Of a stretch of DNA of 64,000 nt, positions 10,991 through 20,302 are shown one piece after another (position 1 is the stretch's first letter; each line of letters opens with the position of its first letter). Origin of the DNA: Prorocentrum cordatum (lineage: Eukaryota; Sar; Dinophyceae; Prorocentrales; Prorocentraceae); contig CAUYUJ010016717.1 of NCBI GenBank assembly GCA_963575745.1, positions 1 to 64,000 on the forward strand, in the 5' to 3' direction. The translations under genes were made by a program, and so were the position numbers. The notes below the pieces were generated by a model, which searched no databases, was not told the DNA's origin, and saw only the letters and a program-made list of their open reading frames with translations.

Positions 10991-12131
10991 GGCTTGGAGC
11001 CGCGCTCCCCGCCTCGCCCTCGTTGATCATGAGGATCTGGTGGGTCTCGGGCTGGTTTCCCAGCGTTGTTGGGTGGTAGTGGTCTCCCAACTCTCTCTGG
11101 CAGCAAGCCGTAGGAGGCTCATCATCCCGCCAGAGAGTCATCCTACGACCAATACTGGCAATGCCCAACGTCCTCCATTTGCTTGGCGCCGTCATCTCGG
11201 CAGTGGAACAGCGTGCACGGCGACTGCCCAGGTAGTGTGGGTTCCGCCACTGTTTACCTGTGCAGATCTCCTCCACATAGTTGATATAGTACGGCTCGGT
11301 GACGCCGTTGACCCCTTCAGATAGCAACGCGCCGTTGTCGGGCCAGCAGAACTCGATTCCGTCCGTCAAGGCCTGGCGCCAGTCAATCGAGATGATGATC
11401 TCGGAATCAGGGCCCCATCCACTCTGCGCGTCACGACGCTGAAGCGTTGAAACAAAATGGATGCGTGAACGACCAGTTCCTTTCTTCTTGGTGTTGTGCT
11501 CTCTGCGGCAGGAGAAGCCTATCCCCATGATGCCCTCGAAGGCTGCCCACCGTGCGCCGCGAATGGCGACATCGGGGTATGGGGCCGGCCCCCCGGCAGG
11601 GTTGTCGCGCAGTGCGATGTACTTGTACAACGACCAAGGGGCCTTGAGCGTCCACGAGTGCCCCTGCGAGGCACGGATGAACAAGTCGGCTGTGCCAGAA
11701 TCTCGCATCAAGACCTTGAACTGTAACCGCTGCTTCTCCTCTCCGTCCGACTCGCGGACACGGACGATCACCATCATGATTGCAGCCATCTGGTCGACCG
11801 TCCTACCGTAGAAGGTCTCGGCGATGACCTTGGCATTATCGCACTTCGGGTAGTGCCCGTCGCGCCGCATGCCGTCGCCCCAGGGGAACTCGTGCACGAG
11901 CTCGCGAAGGTTGATCCATCCATCGTGGTCGTCGAACGTCCTCAGCCTCCACACTGGATTGTTCGATCTGTCGGGCGCGCGCCTGCAGATTTTGCTCAGG
12001 TACTTACTGAGCTGCTTGAGCTTGTAGTTCGTGCTAGGAATGATGTTCGTTTGTCGGCAGCTCGCCATAAGTGCCTCATCATCCGAACGCATCGGTGGAT
12101 GCTTCCGTAGAGCGCGTCGATCGTTGATCAA
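10911..12131 (-). pseudogene. Tpt1/KptA-like RNA 2'-phosphotransferase domain in the retroelement
   Basis: 406 residues open. Residues ~39-290 follow the whole KptA/Tpt1 fold: LSKYLSKICRRAP (family SxxLSxxLRHxP), DDHDGWINLREL (DxxGWxxVxxL), IRASQGHSW (family IRAxQGHS; Arg153), YPDVAIRGARWAAF (family xxHGTxxxxW), GRSRIHFVST (family RxHIHF), EIIISIDWRQALTDGIEF, DNGALLSEGVNGVTEPYY (family SxNxVxLxxGxxGxxxPxY). The family removes an internal 2'-phosphate from RNA using NAD+, as at the end of fungal and plant tRNA splicing. Two catalytic positions look changed: the RH pair is R50-R51, and HGT is RGA; the last SGxR motif is weak (SGWGPD). Arg153 remains. So the fold is clear but activity is doubtful. 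C-terminal ~110 residues are linker. Confidence 0.75.
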
Positions 12132-12139
12132 CTCCTGGC

Positions 12140-13610
12140 TCCCGCTCGTGAAAGAGGTATCGCCTATGTGGCGCAGCTTATCTTCTGGCGGGCCCCCCCG
12201 CTATGGAGCCTCTGCCGCTGACGAGGCTGCAGCTCCTGATGATGAAGATGCTGCGGCTGCAGCGCCTGGCGGGTTTCCCCGCGGCGTCTCTCGGCTGGCG
12301 CCGCTCCTGATCTTAGGCGCCCAGGTGCCCCGAGGCAGAACGCCCTCCTCGGACGCCTTGGAGCGCGTCGCCACTGGCGAGGCCGGCGCAGGGGTATACC
12401 CTGCACGCTCGAATGCCTTGGCCTTGCTGGCGGTGGAGCCACTCCGGCTAGGCCGACGCCTGTGGATCTCCAGGGAGTCCTTAGGCTGTTGCCTGGGGTC
12501 AGGTCTCCGTGCGGGCATTGCTCGAATCGATGACATCGGCACTTCTAAAAGGTGCCTTCCCATCTGCACATCGAGCCCGAGCTCCTCTGAGCGGGTAGAA
12601 GGATTATTCTGTCTCTCGCCCGAAAGCGTCCTATATTCACGAGTCTCACTTTTAGCCTTTGGGGTCGTCGGTGGCTTCTTTGCTTCGGCTTGTGACTCCA
12701 GCAGCATTCGGCGAGTTGCCTCGCGGTTGCGCTCTTCTGCCTACCGCTTGCGCTCTGCCTCTGCTGCGACTCGTTGAACCTCCTGCTCGTCGTCGCTCGT
12801 AATCTCGTACGTTCTAGCCTGACTGGCGACACCAGGCGGGTTTCCCCGCGGAGATCGAGTCTCCTGAGCAGGAGGATCGATGAGGCGCATGGCCTCGAGA
12901 CGGCTATTGACCGCATCAATTTCCTCCTGGGCCATGGGCGCAAGAGGGGGGCGACCCTCCTTTGCAGGAGTGCGGCCCCTGTTAGGACTTACAACGTCAC
13001 TGAGGCCGACAGGGCAGCCAGGTCTGTTCCTGAAGCTCCTGCGAGCACGGACCGCAGGCCGCGTTGGGTCTGCAGCGGCGGCGCTCCTCGATGATGGCTC
13101 TGATCTGTCTCCGCACTGCCTCTTTATCGGGACGTCGAATGTTCGTCGCGAGCTGGTAGCCACCCCGTATGGACCTGCCTTGGGCGCCCCTTTTCAAATC
13201 GGATTGCCCTGTCCAAGCGCAGAGTGCTCGCCCGTTTTGCGCCTAGGGTCATTGCAGGCGAGCAACTGACCTCCCCGTCGAGCAGCATGCTCTGATGGAG
13301 CTGCCCGCCGCCATTCACGCGGGGGCCGTGCTCGGGGGTGCGGATCGCCCCTAAGACGCGGATGTGAGCGAGACCTCCTGGCCTGTTCATCGGGCGATGC
13401 TGCTGACGTAGCCCGGGCAGGAGCTGTCGTGGTTTCCTGAGTAGGCATAGGCAGCACATCCTGGACAAGCAGGTCCCCCTGCTGACTGGAGTCAGGCATG
13501 ATGGGCTCTTGTGCGGACGGTTGTGCGTCGGACTCGTCTGGGTCGAAGTCCAGCTCCTCGCCTTCGCCATTGACGTCCATCATGAGTATGGTGGTCCCGT
13601 CCTCGCACAA
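12140..13610 (-). pseudogene. Linker region with several overlapping frames
   Basis: No recognised domain. Successive minus-strand frames at 12201-12707, 12545-12943, 12741-13163 and 13194-13610 encode Ala/Arg/Glu/Ser-rich sequence, some probably coiled coil (QEEIDAVNSRLEAMRL; EVQRVAAEAERKR), with frame changes between them. Hairpins at 12188, 12269, 12711, 12836 and 13469 fall here, giving RGNPPG-type peptides in some frames. The upstream end has an acidic patch (EELDFDPDESDAQ). Read as one decayed spacer between the acidic segment and the Tpt1-like domain. Confidence 0.45.
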
Positions 13611-13644
13611 TCCAGAGTCGGCGGACAGCAGATTCTGGGGTAAA

Positions 13645-14991
13645 TCATTGCCGTAGTCGATCCCCTCCTCCGCCTCCTCCTCCTCCTCCCTCCTCCTCCT
13701 CCTCCTCCCTCCTCCTCCCTCCTCCTCCTCCTCCTCCTCCTCCTCCTCCTCCTCCTCCGCCTCCGCCTCCTCCTCGCTCTCGCCGCCCCCCCCCTCGCGT
13801 GCGACCCTGCCCCCCCCGAGGTGGGCCCGCGAGGCCGCGGCCGGCTTTCTCGGCCGGTGCGTCGCCGACTACCTGGCGCTGCCAGAGACGGCGCGCCGCC
13901 CCCCGCGCGCGGCCTGCGCGCGCGGCCCCTCGAGCGGCCCCTCTGACCAGGCCTCCGCGGCGCGCCGGCCATGGGGCGCGGCCGGCGGGCGGAGCACGTG
14001 CGGGGATCGGGGGCGATCGGGCCGGATTGCCAATGACCAGGGTCATTGGCCCAGTCGGGACAGGCAGGCTTCCCTGCTGTAGAGGCGTCTGAGCACCGCC
14101 AGGCTGTCCCGGCGTCGGCGGCACGGCGGACGGACCAGGCTCGTCGCCGAGCACGGCGCGCGCCTCACGCTGAGCATAGTCATAGGAGAAATGCCCGATG
14201 ATGTTGCGCATGGCCGCATGGTTGGGCCGTGGCCCCATCGCCTGGAGACCCCATCCTGGCGGAGGAGGCGCCTGTTCACGCATCGCGATAGCCCTCTGCA
14301 GGGTTTGGCGCCAGCGCCCCTTTGCATACCATACGCGCCGCTGCACGTCGTCAGGGAGCACGCTGTCGATGAGAGCGAAGGCCGCCAGCAGCAAGTCCGA
14401 GTCGTCACAGACATCGGAGTCTTGCAGCATCAGGTGGCCGCTCTCAACGCTCTGTTGACTATCAGGATACTCTTCAGCCTGAGCGGCATGCATCTGCATG
14501 AGAGTCTGCAGCACCGCGCATGGTCCGCACTCGCCCGGCGCGAGCATACCAGGTGGCTCGTGGGGATTGCCTGGCGCGCCCACGGTGAAGGCCTGAGCCT
14601 CCAGTTCCATCAATTCGCAATAGTTCGGCGGATGCACTGGAGTAGGCCTGTCCCCAGGCAAGGGGTCAGATTGCTGTCGAAGGTTGCACTCGACCTCCGA
14701 GGGTGAGGCCTCGACAGTGACGTCCTCGTCGCTGCTCTCGAAGGCCATGATGTTGCCTGGATTGCCGAACATCCAGTCGAAGAAGGAAACGGGCTGGTTT
14801 CCCAGCGCTCCGTTCTCCACAGGCGTGAGCTCGATGGCTCCGACGTTGAACCTGCGGAGGTACTCGAGGTAGTGCGCGTAGTGCCCGTGGCCGCGCGCCT
14901 CGATCGTCCAGAGTGTCCATGTTGCTGACCCACGTGAAGAATATCTGTTCACTTGAGCCCAGATGGATTTCGGACGCGCTGCCCTTTCCAT
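13645..14991 (-). pseudogene. Unrecognised acidic segment downstream of the gag zinc knuckle
   Basis: 448 residues open. The first ~300 residues are ordinary-looking: IEARGHGHYAHYLEYLRRF, FFDWMFGNPGN, FESSDEDVTVEASPSEVE, GECGPCAVLQTLMQMH, HFSYDYAQREARAVLG. I recognise no family; the CGPC stretch is suggestive of nothing certain. The last ~130 residues are Arg/Ala/Gly low complexity generated by a GC-rich block and a CCT tract (13661-13785) and are probably not part of the original protein. Position between gag and Tpt1-like domain suggests a polyprotein linker. Confidence 0.4.
13661..13785. repeat. CCT/CCTCCG microsatellite
   Basis: Trinucleotide CCT run with CCG variants. It interrupts the decayed polyprotein and gives an artefactual poly-Gly/Glu/Arg stretch. 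Confidence 0.9.
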
Positions 14992-15367
14992 TCCCTTTGA
15001 CTGGACCGTCCTTCACAACATGATATGTGCTGTCACGTCCATGGCACTTCAAGACCTGGCCGTCTCTACCTCGCGGGTTCCCCCGCCTACCGGCACCTTT
15101 GCCCGAGGTTTCCCTGCGGCCTTTTCCACGACCTTTTCCCCCGAAGAATATCTCATCATACTGATAATCTGAAAGCCTCTGGAAAAAAAAAACCGCGATG
15201 CCTCGTCCTATCAACCTTCGGTGACCCCGTTTGCCTTTGCCTTTACATTTGAAGCTCCTCCTTATCTTCCTCCTAACATTACGCACTGGTTTTCGTGTAG
15301 ACCTCCTTCTCCTATGCTTAGCTTGTTGTACTAACCAAAATCCGCCGATCCGGCGTGTGAGTTTCAA
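14992..15367 (-). pseudogene. C-terminal gag: basic region and decayed zinc knuckle
   Basis: Reads GFWLVQQAKHRRRRS then KPVRNVRRKIRRSFKCKG, a basic RNA-binding stretch, then LSDYQYDEIFFGGKGRGKGR, GAGRRGNPRGRDGQ and KCHGRDSTYHVVKDGP. This matches the order of dinoflagellate copia gag, where a CCHC zinc knuckle follows GRRGNPxGxDGQ. Here only the first Cys and the His remain: the second Cys position is Arg and the last is Gly. The upstream half of gag lies at 17347-18109, separated by the insertion at about 15345-17345; the break falls between AEHL and FWLVQQAK. Confidence 0.75.
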
Positions 15368-17345
15368 GGAGTCTCAGCTACAGCCTCGAGGCTGAGCCTC
15401 AGCCTCTGGGGGGGTTGCCGGCCGGGGTGGCTCTGCCGGGGAAGGGGGGTGGGGTGGGGTGGGGTGGGGGGGGGGGGGGCGAGTTTCCGGCGGATGCGTT
15501 TTTTGACACCCCTCACAAGGATCGTTGCCTCCGAGGGGGTTCCGAACTCGAGCGCCACCCCTCCCGCACCAAGAGGCTCCGAGGAGGCCTCCATGAGGCC
15601 CCAAGGGGCGCAGCAGAGGCCCCCAAGAAGCCCCGAGAGGCTCCCTAGAGACCCCAAGAGGCTCTCTAGGGGCCCCAAGAGGCCCAAGAGGCCCCCAAGA
15701 AGCCCCAAGAGGCGCCCAAGAGGCCCCCAGAAGTCCCAGCCAACCACGAGATCCCAACCAGCATCCATGAGGCCTCTGACCCACCACCCACGCACGGTGG
15801 CGGGATAGGCCGACGGCCACTGGATCCGCCGCCCCCTGTGGTCTTGCCACAGGGGTGCACGGCGTGCTGGATGTTTCAGGTTTTGGTTTTGGTTCTTTTT
15901 CTAAAAGAACTCCCCAGTGGGCTTCGGCCCGTCCCGCCGGCCACCCGCAAGTTTCCGAAAATCCATCTGTCAATGCCTTTGTTGCCCCAACTTGGCCCAA
16001 GATGGCCTCCAAGACGGCCAAGATGGCCCAAGATGGCCTCCAAGATGCTTCCAAGACGGCCAAGATGGCCTCCAAGACGGGTAAGATGGCTCCAAGATGC
16101 ACCCAAGACGGCCCAAGATGGCCTCAAGATGGTCTAAGACGGCCCAAAAGACGGCCTCCAAGACGCCCTCCAGGAAGGCCCGAATAGGCCCTCCAAGACG
16201 GCCCAAGAGCCCCAACAGCACCCAAGAGGCCTCCAAGATGGCCTGACGGCCCAAGAGGCCCCCAAGAAGGCCCCAAGAGGGCTGACGGCCTCCAAGACGC
16301 CCAAGATGGCCTCCAAGACGGCCAAGATGGCCTCCAAGATGCGACGGTAAGATGGCTCCAAGATGCACCCAAGACGGTCCAAGATGGCCTCAAGATGGTC
16401 TAAGACGGCCCAAAAGGCCGGCAAAAGGCCTCCAAGACGGCCCAAGAGCCCTCCAAGACGCCCTCCAGGAAGGCCCGAATAGGTTAAAATCATGTATTTT
16501 CCTTAGGTTTTTGAAGGATTTTGGCATGTTCTTCTTTTCAGCTCTCCGACGGCCCCAGACGGCCCATGAGGTCCCCATCGCCCCAACAGCACCCAAGAGG
16601 CCTCCAAGGTGGCCCCATGACGGCCCAAGAGGCCCCCAAGAAGAGGCCTCCAAGAGGTTTTCCAGGAGGGCCCGAAGAGGCCAAACTCATTGATTTTCCT
16701 TAGGTATTTGAAGTATTTGGAAATTTGCGTCTTCTCGGCATTCCGACGGCTCAAGACGGCCCAAGAGGCCCCCAAGATCGCCCAAGAGGCCCCCAAGAGG
16801 GCCCCATGACGGCCCAAGTGGCCTCCAAGTTGGCCCCAAAAGAGCCCCAAGACGGCCCAAGAGGCCTCCAACACGCCCAAGATGGCCTCCAAGACGCCCA
16901 AGATGACCTCCAAGACGGCCCCGAAGCGCCCCGAGAGGGTCCCCCGCTGGCCCAGAAAAGCCCCCAAGACGGCTCCCGACGGCGTCAGACGTGTCAGGAA
17001 CCCACCAAGAGGGCCGAAGTTGGCTCGAAGCTGGCCCAAGACGGCCCAATGGGCCCCCAAGAGGGCCTCCACGAAGGAGGCAGATGACCTTCAAGATGCC
17101 CATCTGTTCACCCAAGGCTTTCCAAACCGATTCGGGGAACACATGGTCCGATGGCTTGGCAGGTCTGGCCTCAACGTTCGGCCACATAGGTGCTTCCAAA
17201 AAGGCAGGGGGCGGCGGTGATTCGCCGTAGGCGTCTTCGATAAATGCCGAGTGAGAGGAGGGGAAGGAAAAAGAGAGGAAGGACGAGGGCGAAGAAGGAT
17301 CACATCAGTCGGAGCGCCCCAGATCGGCGGCACTGGCCGAGGGCC
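15345..17345 (+). mobile_element. ~2-kb CCAAGATGGCC-type repeat inserted in gag (copy A)
   Basis: Long array of CCAAGATGGCCTCCAAGACGGCC / CCCCAAGAGGCC-type units from ~15560 to ~17070, preceded by a G-rich tract (15440-15480) and the block CTCACAAGGATCGTTGCCTCCGA-like (about 15506-15530) that recurs near 46736 and 50130. Related body sequence to copies B, C and D, but their CCCACCAGCCC terminal repeats were not seen here. Short inverted repeats CCGCCGATC (15342-15350) and GATCGGCGG (about 17321-17329) lie near the junctions. All long frames through it are low complexity (poly Trp/Ser/Gly/Leu or Pro/Lys/Arg) and not genes. Borders are placed from where gag homology stops and resumes. Confidence 0.7.
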
Positions 17346-17346
17346 A

Positions 17347-18109
17347 CTACAATAGATGCTCGGCGCGCTGACTATCACCTTCCATTTGCATGTTATCTGA
17401 CCAGTCTAATGGTTCCATGCCGTCTGACGATGTCGTGTCGGTGTCGGTGCCTGAACCGAAGTCGTCGTTTCCTAGGTAGGTGGACACACCGTCGTTTAGG
17501 GGGTTCGCTTCTCCCCGTAGAGAGTGGCGAGGCTGAGGTTCTCTAGGAGGAGGGCTGGTTGCCCAGCTTGGTTGCGATCGATCCCCTGCTGATAGGCCAA
17601 TATATTCGCCAGAATCATCGGCCCAGATGTTTGTGGGCCCGTTGCCAGGCTGAGCTTCAGAGGTTAAAGTAGTATAGAAATTTCCACTGCCAGTTCCCCT
17701 TCCCCTTCCAAACACGGATCCTATGTTGCCAGGACAGTTCTGACAAGTGGCCTACCGAGCGCATTCTCTCACACAGTTCTTCATAGTGTTGTTGTGTTCG
17801 GGGCATTTGGTGGTTGAGTGGCTGTAAGAGTTGCGTGGCTCGCTGTTTGCCAACGCCTAGGGCGCGGAATAGGATAGTCGTAAGTAGTTGGAAATTGGGA
17901 AGGTCATAGCCCACTGACTGTGCCTCAAGACGGGCCATTTCGAACCGGGTAAGGGTTGCATCGAGGCGGCGGCGCACTGAACTTCTCGAAAGATTCAGTA
18001 AAGAGCGAAACCATATTGCCAGCCGCAGTGCGCGCCATCTCACGGCCCCAATCGGATGCGCGACAGCAGTCATCGCACTCCCCGTTGCAAGCACGCTGGG
18101 GCCACTCAT
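17347..18109 (-). pseudogene. Gag (capsid-like part) of the copia-type element
   Basis: Frame 17657-18109 holds LDATLTRFEMARLEAQ, LLTTILFRALGVGKQRATQL, LQPLNHQMPRTQQHYEEL and RSVGHLSE, the conserved helical core of dinoflagellate copia gag. A frameshift near 17690 leads into 17347-17715, which carries FGRGRGTGSGNFYT, IWADDSGEYIGL and the acidic GSGTDTDTTSSDGMEPLDW. The frame ends AEHLL then TAG at the insertion border. Gag forms the virus-like particle in which reverse transcription takes place. Hairpins occur at 17554 and 17637. Good family match; broken by one frameshift and the 2-kb insertion. Confidence 0.8.
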
Positions 18110-18426
18110 GACGGCTCAGGCGCGCAGAACTGCATTCGAAATCATACTGTTCCAAGAACTGTGTGATAATAAACGACCGCAACGGAGCGATGCCGACCAG
18201 AACGACATATGCCAACAATACACACAGACGGTGAAGACTTGTTTTTCGCCAAAGCTTTTCCTGCACACTCAGCGATGCCAACAAACTGTTCATTTCCAGC
18301 TGGATTGCGCAAGATGTTCGGATGATGCCCGATGTGGCGCGCGTGTCGGATCGCTCGGAGACCTGGTGTCCACCAACACGTACCGATCATAGTTCGCCAT
18401 ATTCTCCTCCGCAATAGTGAGTTCAT
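18030..18426 (-). pseudogene. RapZ C-terminal-like domain upstream of gag
   Basis: One frame (18142-18426) gives CIVGICRSGRHRSVAVVYY, matching the VAIGCTGGxHRSV loop of the RapZ C-terminal domain, a nucleotide/RNA-binding fold. The preceding frame (18290-18994) ends YDRYVLVDTRSPSDPTRA, matching the family's DxRxLxDP...G start; the following frame (17925-18293) gives ARLSRHEWPQRACNGECDDC, corresponding to the HRxL segment plus a Cys cluster. Three frames are needed, so two frameshifts. RapZ in bacteria binds the small RNA GlmZ; the role in a retroelement is unknown. A phosphatase-like C-x5-R loop is an alternative reading of the same motif. Confidence 0.6.
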
Positions 18427-18994
18427 CTATGATGGCGTTGGCGTCGTGCCCTCCGGTGGTCACATCATGACTGGAGCGATGGTGACAGCGAATGTTCTCT
18501 CTCAGTGTCGACGAGCCCGCGCACCTCGGGTTCTTCTCTAAGTTCTCCAACCCCGGCGCGATCACTGCAAACTTCGAGCCCTGTGGTTCGGGGCGAGCAC
18601 CAGCGCCAGCAGCGGCGGCAGCGACCCGCGCGTCCTCGTCGTCACTGGAGTGATCGACGGGCGTAGGCGCACACGTGATCCCGTGGTCCACGCAGTGATC
18701 GACGACGGCACGCGGCGCGGCGCGGCCAGCGGGGGCCGGGCAACTGCTTGGATACGATATGCACAACGGGCGAATGGAATCCGCGACGCGCGTAGGATCA
18801 ATCTGATCAGGGCGAATGATAAGAATACATGAGCGTGCACAACGTAACATGTCTACCTCGCCTGCCCGACTCAGGAAAGCGCGACCATTAGCAAGATCCT
18901 TCACGAGACCGAAGGGAGCCCGCGCAGGAATATATAACAAGACAGGAACCTGATCGGAATCTTTCACCTGATGTGACTCGAGACACCCGCTCAC
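18427..18994 (-). pseudogene. N-terminal region before the RapZ-like domain
   Basis: Open frame 18290-18994 begins MSGCLESHQVKDSDQV and runs into the RapZ-like start. It contains APTPVDHSSDDEDARV and an Ala-rich linker. No domain recognised in this part. No ribosome or trans-splice context could be judged. Confidence 0.4.
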
Positions 18995-19173
18995 GGCGCC
19001 ACGAGAACGGGAACTCTTGTTACCTGTCGTATCACTCCCTGCCTGTCCACCTATGCCGCTGTACGTCTTACGCTGTCAGTGGACGCGCTTGGGATAGAAA
19101 CCCAACTTCTCGAATATATCCGCTGCGATAGGAGTCCAAGGTTTACCGCGGCAACAAGAATTACAAACCTCGT

Positions 19174-19725
19174 CTAGAAAAAAACCCAAACACCTTCATC
19201 CTTGAAGACGTCAACCGCACGAAGCCTAGAAGTAGCTGCAACCTCGGCGAAACTTTCTGTGCTGGAGCCATCAAACCGACAAGACTGTGGAACTGTGACT
19301 TCTGTGACACAGGCTTGACGCAACGAAGTTAGTTCACCTGCGCGAGTGCCACCTGTATCATTGCACATTTCAGCAGCATCAACCTTTAACTCTACAGAAG
19401 TGATACGGCGATCATCCTCGATCATATTCTCGACTGCTTTTGCTTGCATGTCGCTGGAGCGTTCAACCTTTTTTGCTGTTGCTTACTTGTGACCTGCTAG
19501 CTTCAAAGGCCGTTCATCCATATATGGTAAATAGCGACAACAAAACACACGAACGATATCTGGAGCACTGCAACGGCTAGCTACATGATCGCGCGGACAC
19601 TCGCCCGAGGAGTGCAGTGCCGCGTGCCTCTCCTTCATGATCTCACGGCCGCAACCCTTGCAAGTGCGAACAATGAAACGAGCGCTAATAACCAACTCCT
19701 GGTATATTCTTACACCCTCGAGCAC
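19174..19725 (-). pseudogene. Zinc-finger/coiled-coil leader with one in-frame stop
   Basis: Two pieces in the same frame are separated by a single TAA near 19483. The first (19483-19725) has a Cys/His cluster: CKGCGREIMKERHAALH, then SGECPRDH, and further Cys residues, suggesting a C2HC-type zinc finger. The second (19174-19449) has an acidic helical stretch (MIEDDRRITSVELKVDAAE). No precise family is recognised. Position upstream of the RapZ-like domain and same strand suggest that it is the 5' part of the copia-type polyprotein; it could also be a separate cellular remnant. Confidence 0.4.
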
Positions 19726-20302
19726 ATGGATGAGGCAGCGGGGGATCTGGAGGTTCCCCGTTCAAACACAACTTTGTCATTGGAAACCTGCGGCCCCGAA
19801 ACTCCCACAAACGGTCCGTATTCCTCCCAGGCAAAGTTGCTATCGACCAATCCTAATTACTCCGACGGTAGGACCCCACATGAGAATCTGTTTAGCTTGC
19901 CCTTTGCCCTTTCCCCCTCCCCCTGGCGGACGCCCTCTCCTCTCGCCCTCTGCGCTGCCCTCTCTTCCTCATTCTATTCCTCTTCCTACTTCTCCTCCTC
20001 CTCCTCCTCCTCCTCCTCCTCCTCCTCCTCTCGCGCCACCTCCTCCTCGTCGTCGCCCCCCCCCCCATGCCCCTCCCCCCCTCATGCGCGCCCCCCGTTC
20101 CCCCTGGTCGCGGCAAGCAACTCGATTTTCCTCGGCGCCGTCGCCGCGTCGGCCAGCGCGCGCGCGTTTGCCGACGGCTAGATCGCGAAACCGTCGGGGC
20201 AACCCTTCGAGCCAGGCAGTTGGGGCAACCTCGCAGGCCGCAGGGGCGCGGGAGCCAGCCGCTGGGGCAGCCCCGCGGGCCTCTAGGCGCGCGCCGCGGC
20301 GC
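19726..20302. repeat. Spacer with CCT microsatellite (about 19985-20060)
   Basis: No gene seen. Contains a (TCC)n run of roughly 17 units and C-rich sequence. The long plus-strand frames across it encode Ser or Pro runs and are repeat artefacts. Confidence 0.8.

Larger units (their letters stand above)
1632..17650 (-). repeat. Dispersed family of GNRA-tetraloop hairpins (about 30 copies)
   Basis: Read on the minus strand, the consensus is GCNNG-GNRA-CNNGC with compensatory changes in the stem. Perfect stems with a GNRA loop: 1632, 1805, 2234, 3022, 3921, 5690, 8154, 8264, 8690, 8723, 8756, 9293, 10293, 10798, 11051, 12269, 12711, 12836, 13469, 14139, 14646, 14793, 15073 and 17554 (start positions, 14-16 bases each; 8264 has a different stem, TCCCT/AGGGA). 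With one G-U wobble: 1781, 7627, 8065, 10495, 17637. Perfect stem, other loop: 11584, 12188 (GGGG), 14064 (GAAG). Stems seen include GCGGG, GCAGG, GCGAG, GCTGG, GCTCG, GCCTG and GCGTG. Loops are GAAA, GCAA, GGAA, GAGA, GGGA and GCGA. Where translated they often give GNxP-type peptides. I noticed none outside this element. Confidence 0.85.
1632..19725 (-). mobile_element. Giant decayed copia-type (Pseudoviridae-like) retrotransposon with accessory RNA-enzyme domains
   Basis: On the minus strand the domain order from high to low coordinates is zinc-finger leader, RapZ-C-like, gag, basic/zinc-knuckle segment, acidic linker, Tpt1/KptA-like, RING-H2, retropepsin-like, methyltransferase-like, integrase zinc finger and core, RT, RNase H. 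Integrase before RT is the copia order. Many frames are offset by single frameshifts and a few in-frame stops, and gag is split by a ~2-kb repeat insertion, so this copy is dead. Similar mosaic polyproteins occur in dinoflagellate genomes (recollection, not a search). No LTRs were found, so ends are approximate. Whether all modules belong to one original element, rather than nested relatives, is inferred from conserved order, shared strand and the shared hairpin family. Confidence 0.75.

Noticed and set aside
15374-17230. Multiple overlapping frames with Trp/Gly/Ser/Leu repeats
   Set aside because: Translation of CCAAGATGGCC-type repeat units; periodic and without stops because of composition.
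1276-20000. Long terminal repeats of the copia-type element
   Set aside because: I compared the regions around 1.3-1.75 kb and 19-20 kb by eye and saw no shared direct repeat; LTRs may be lost, outside, or diverged.
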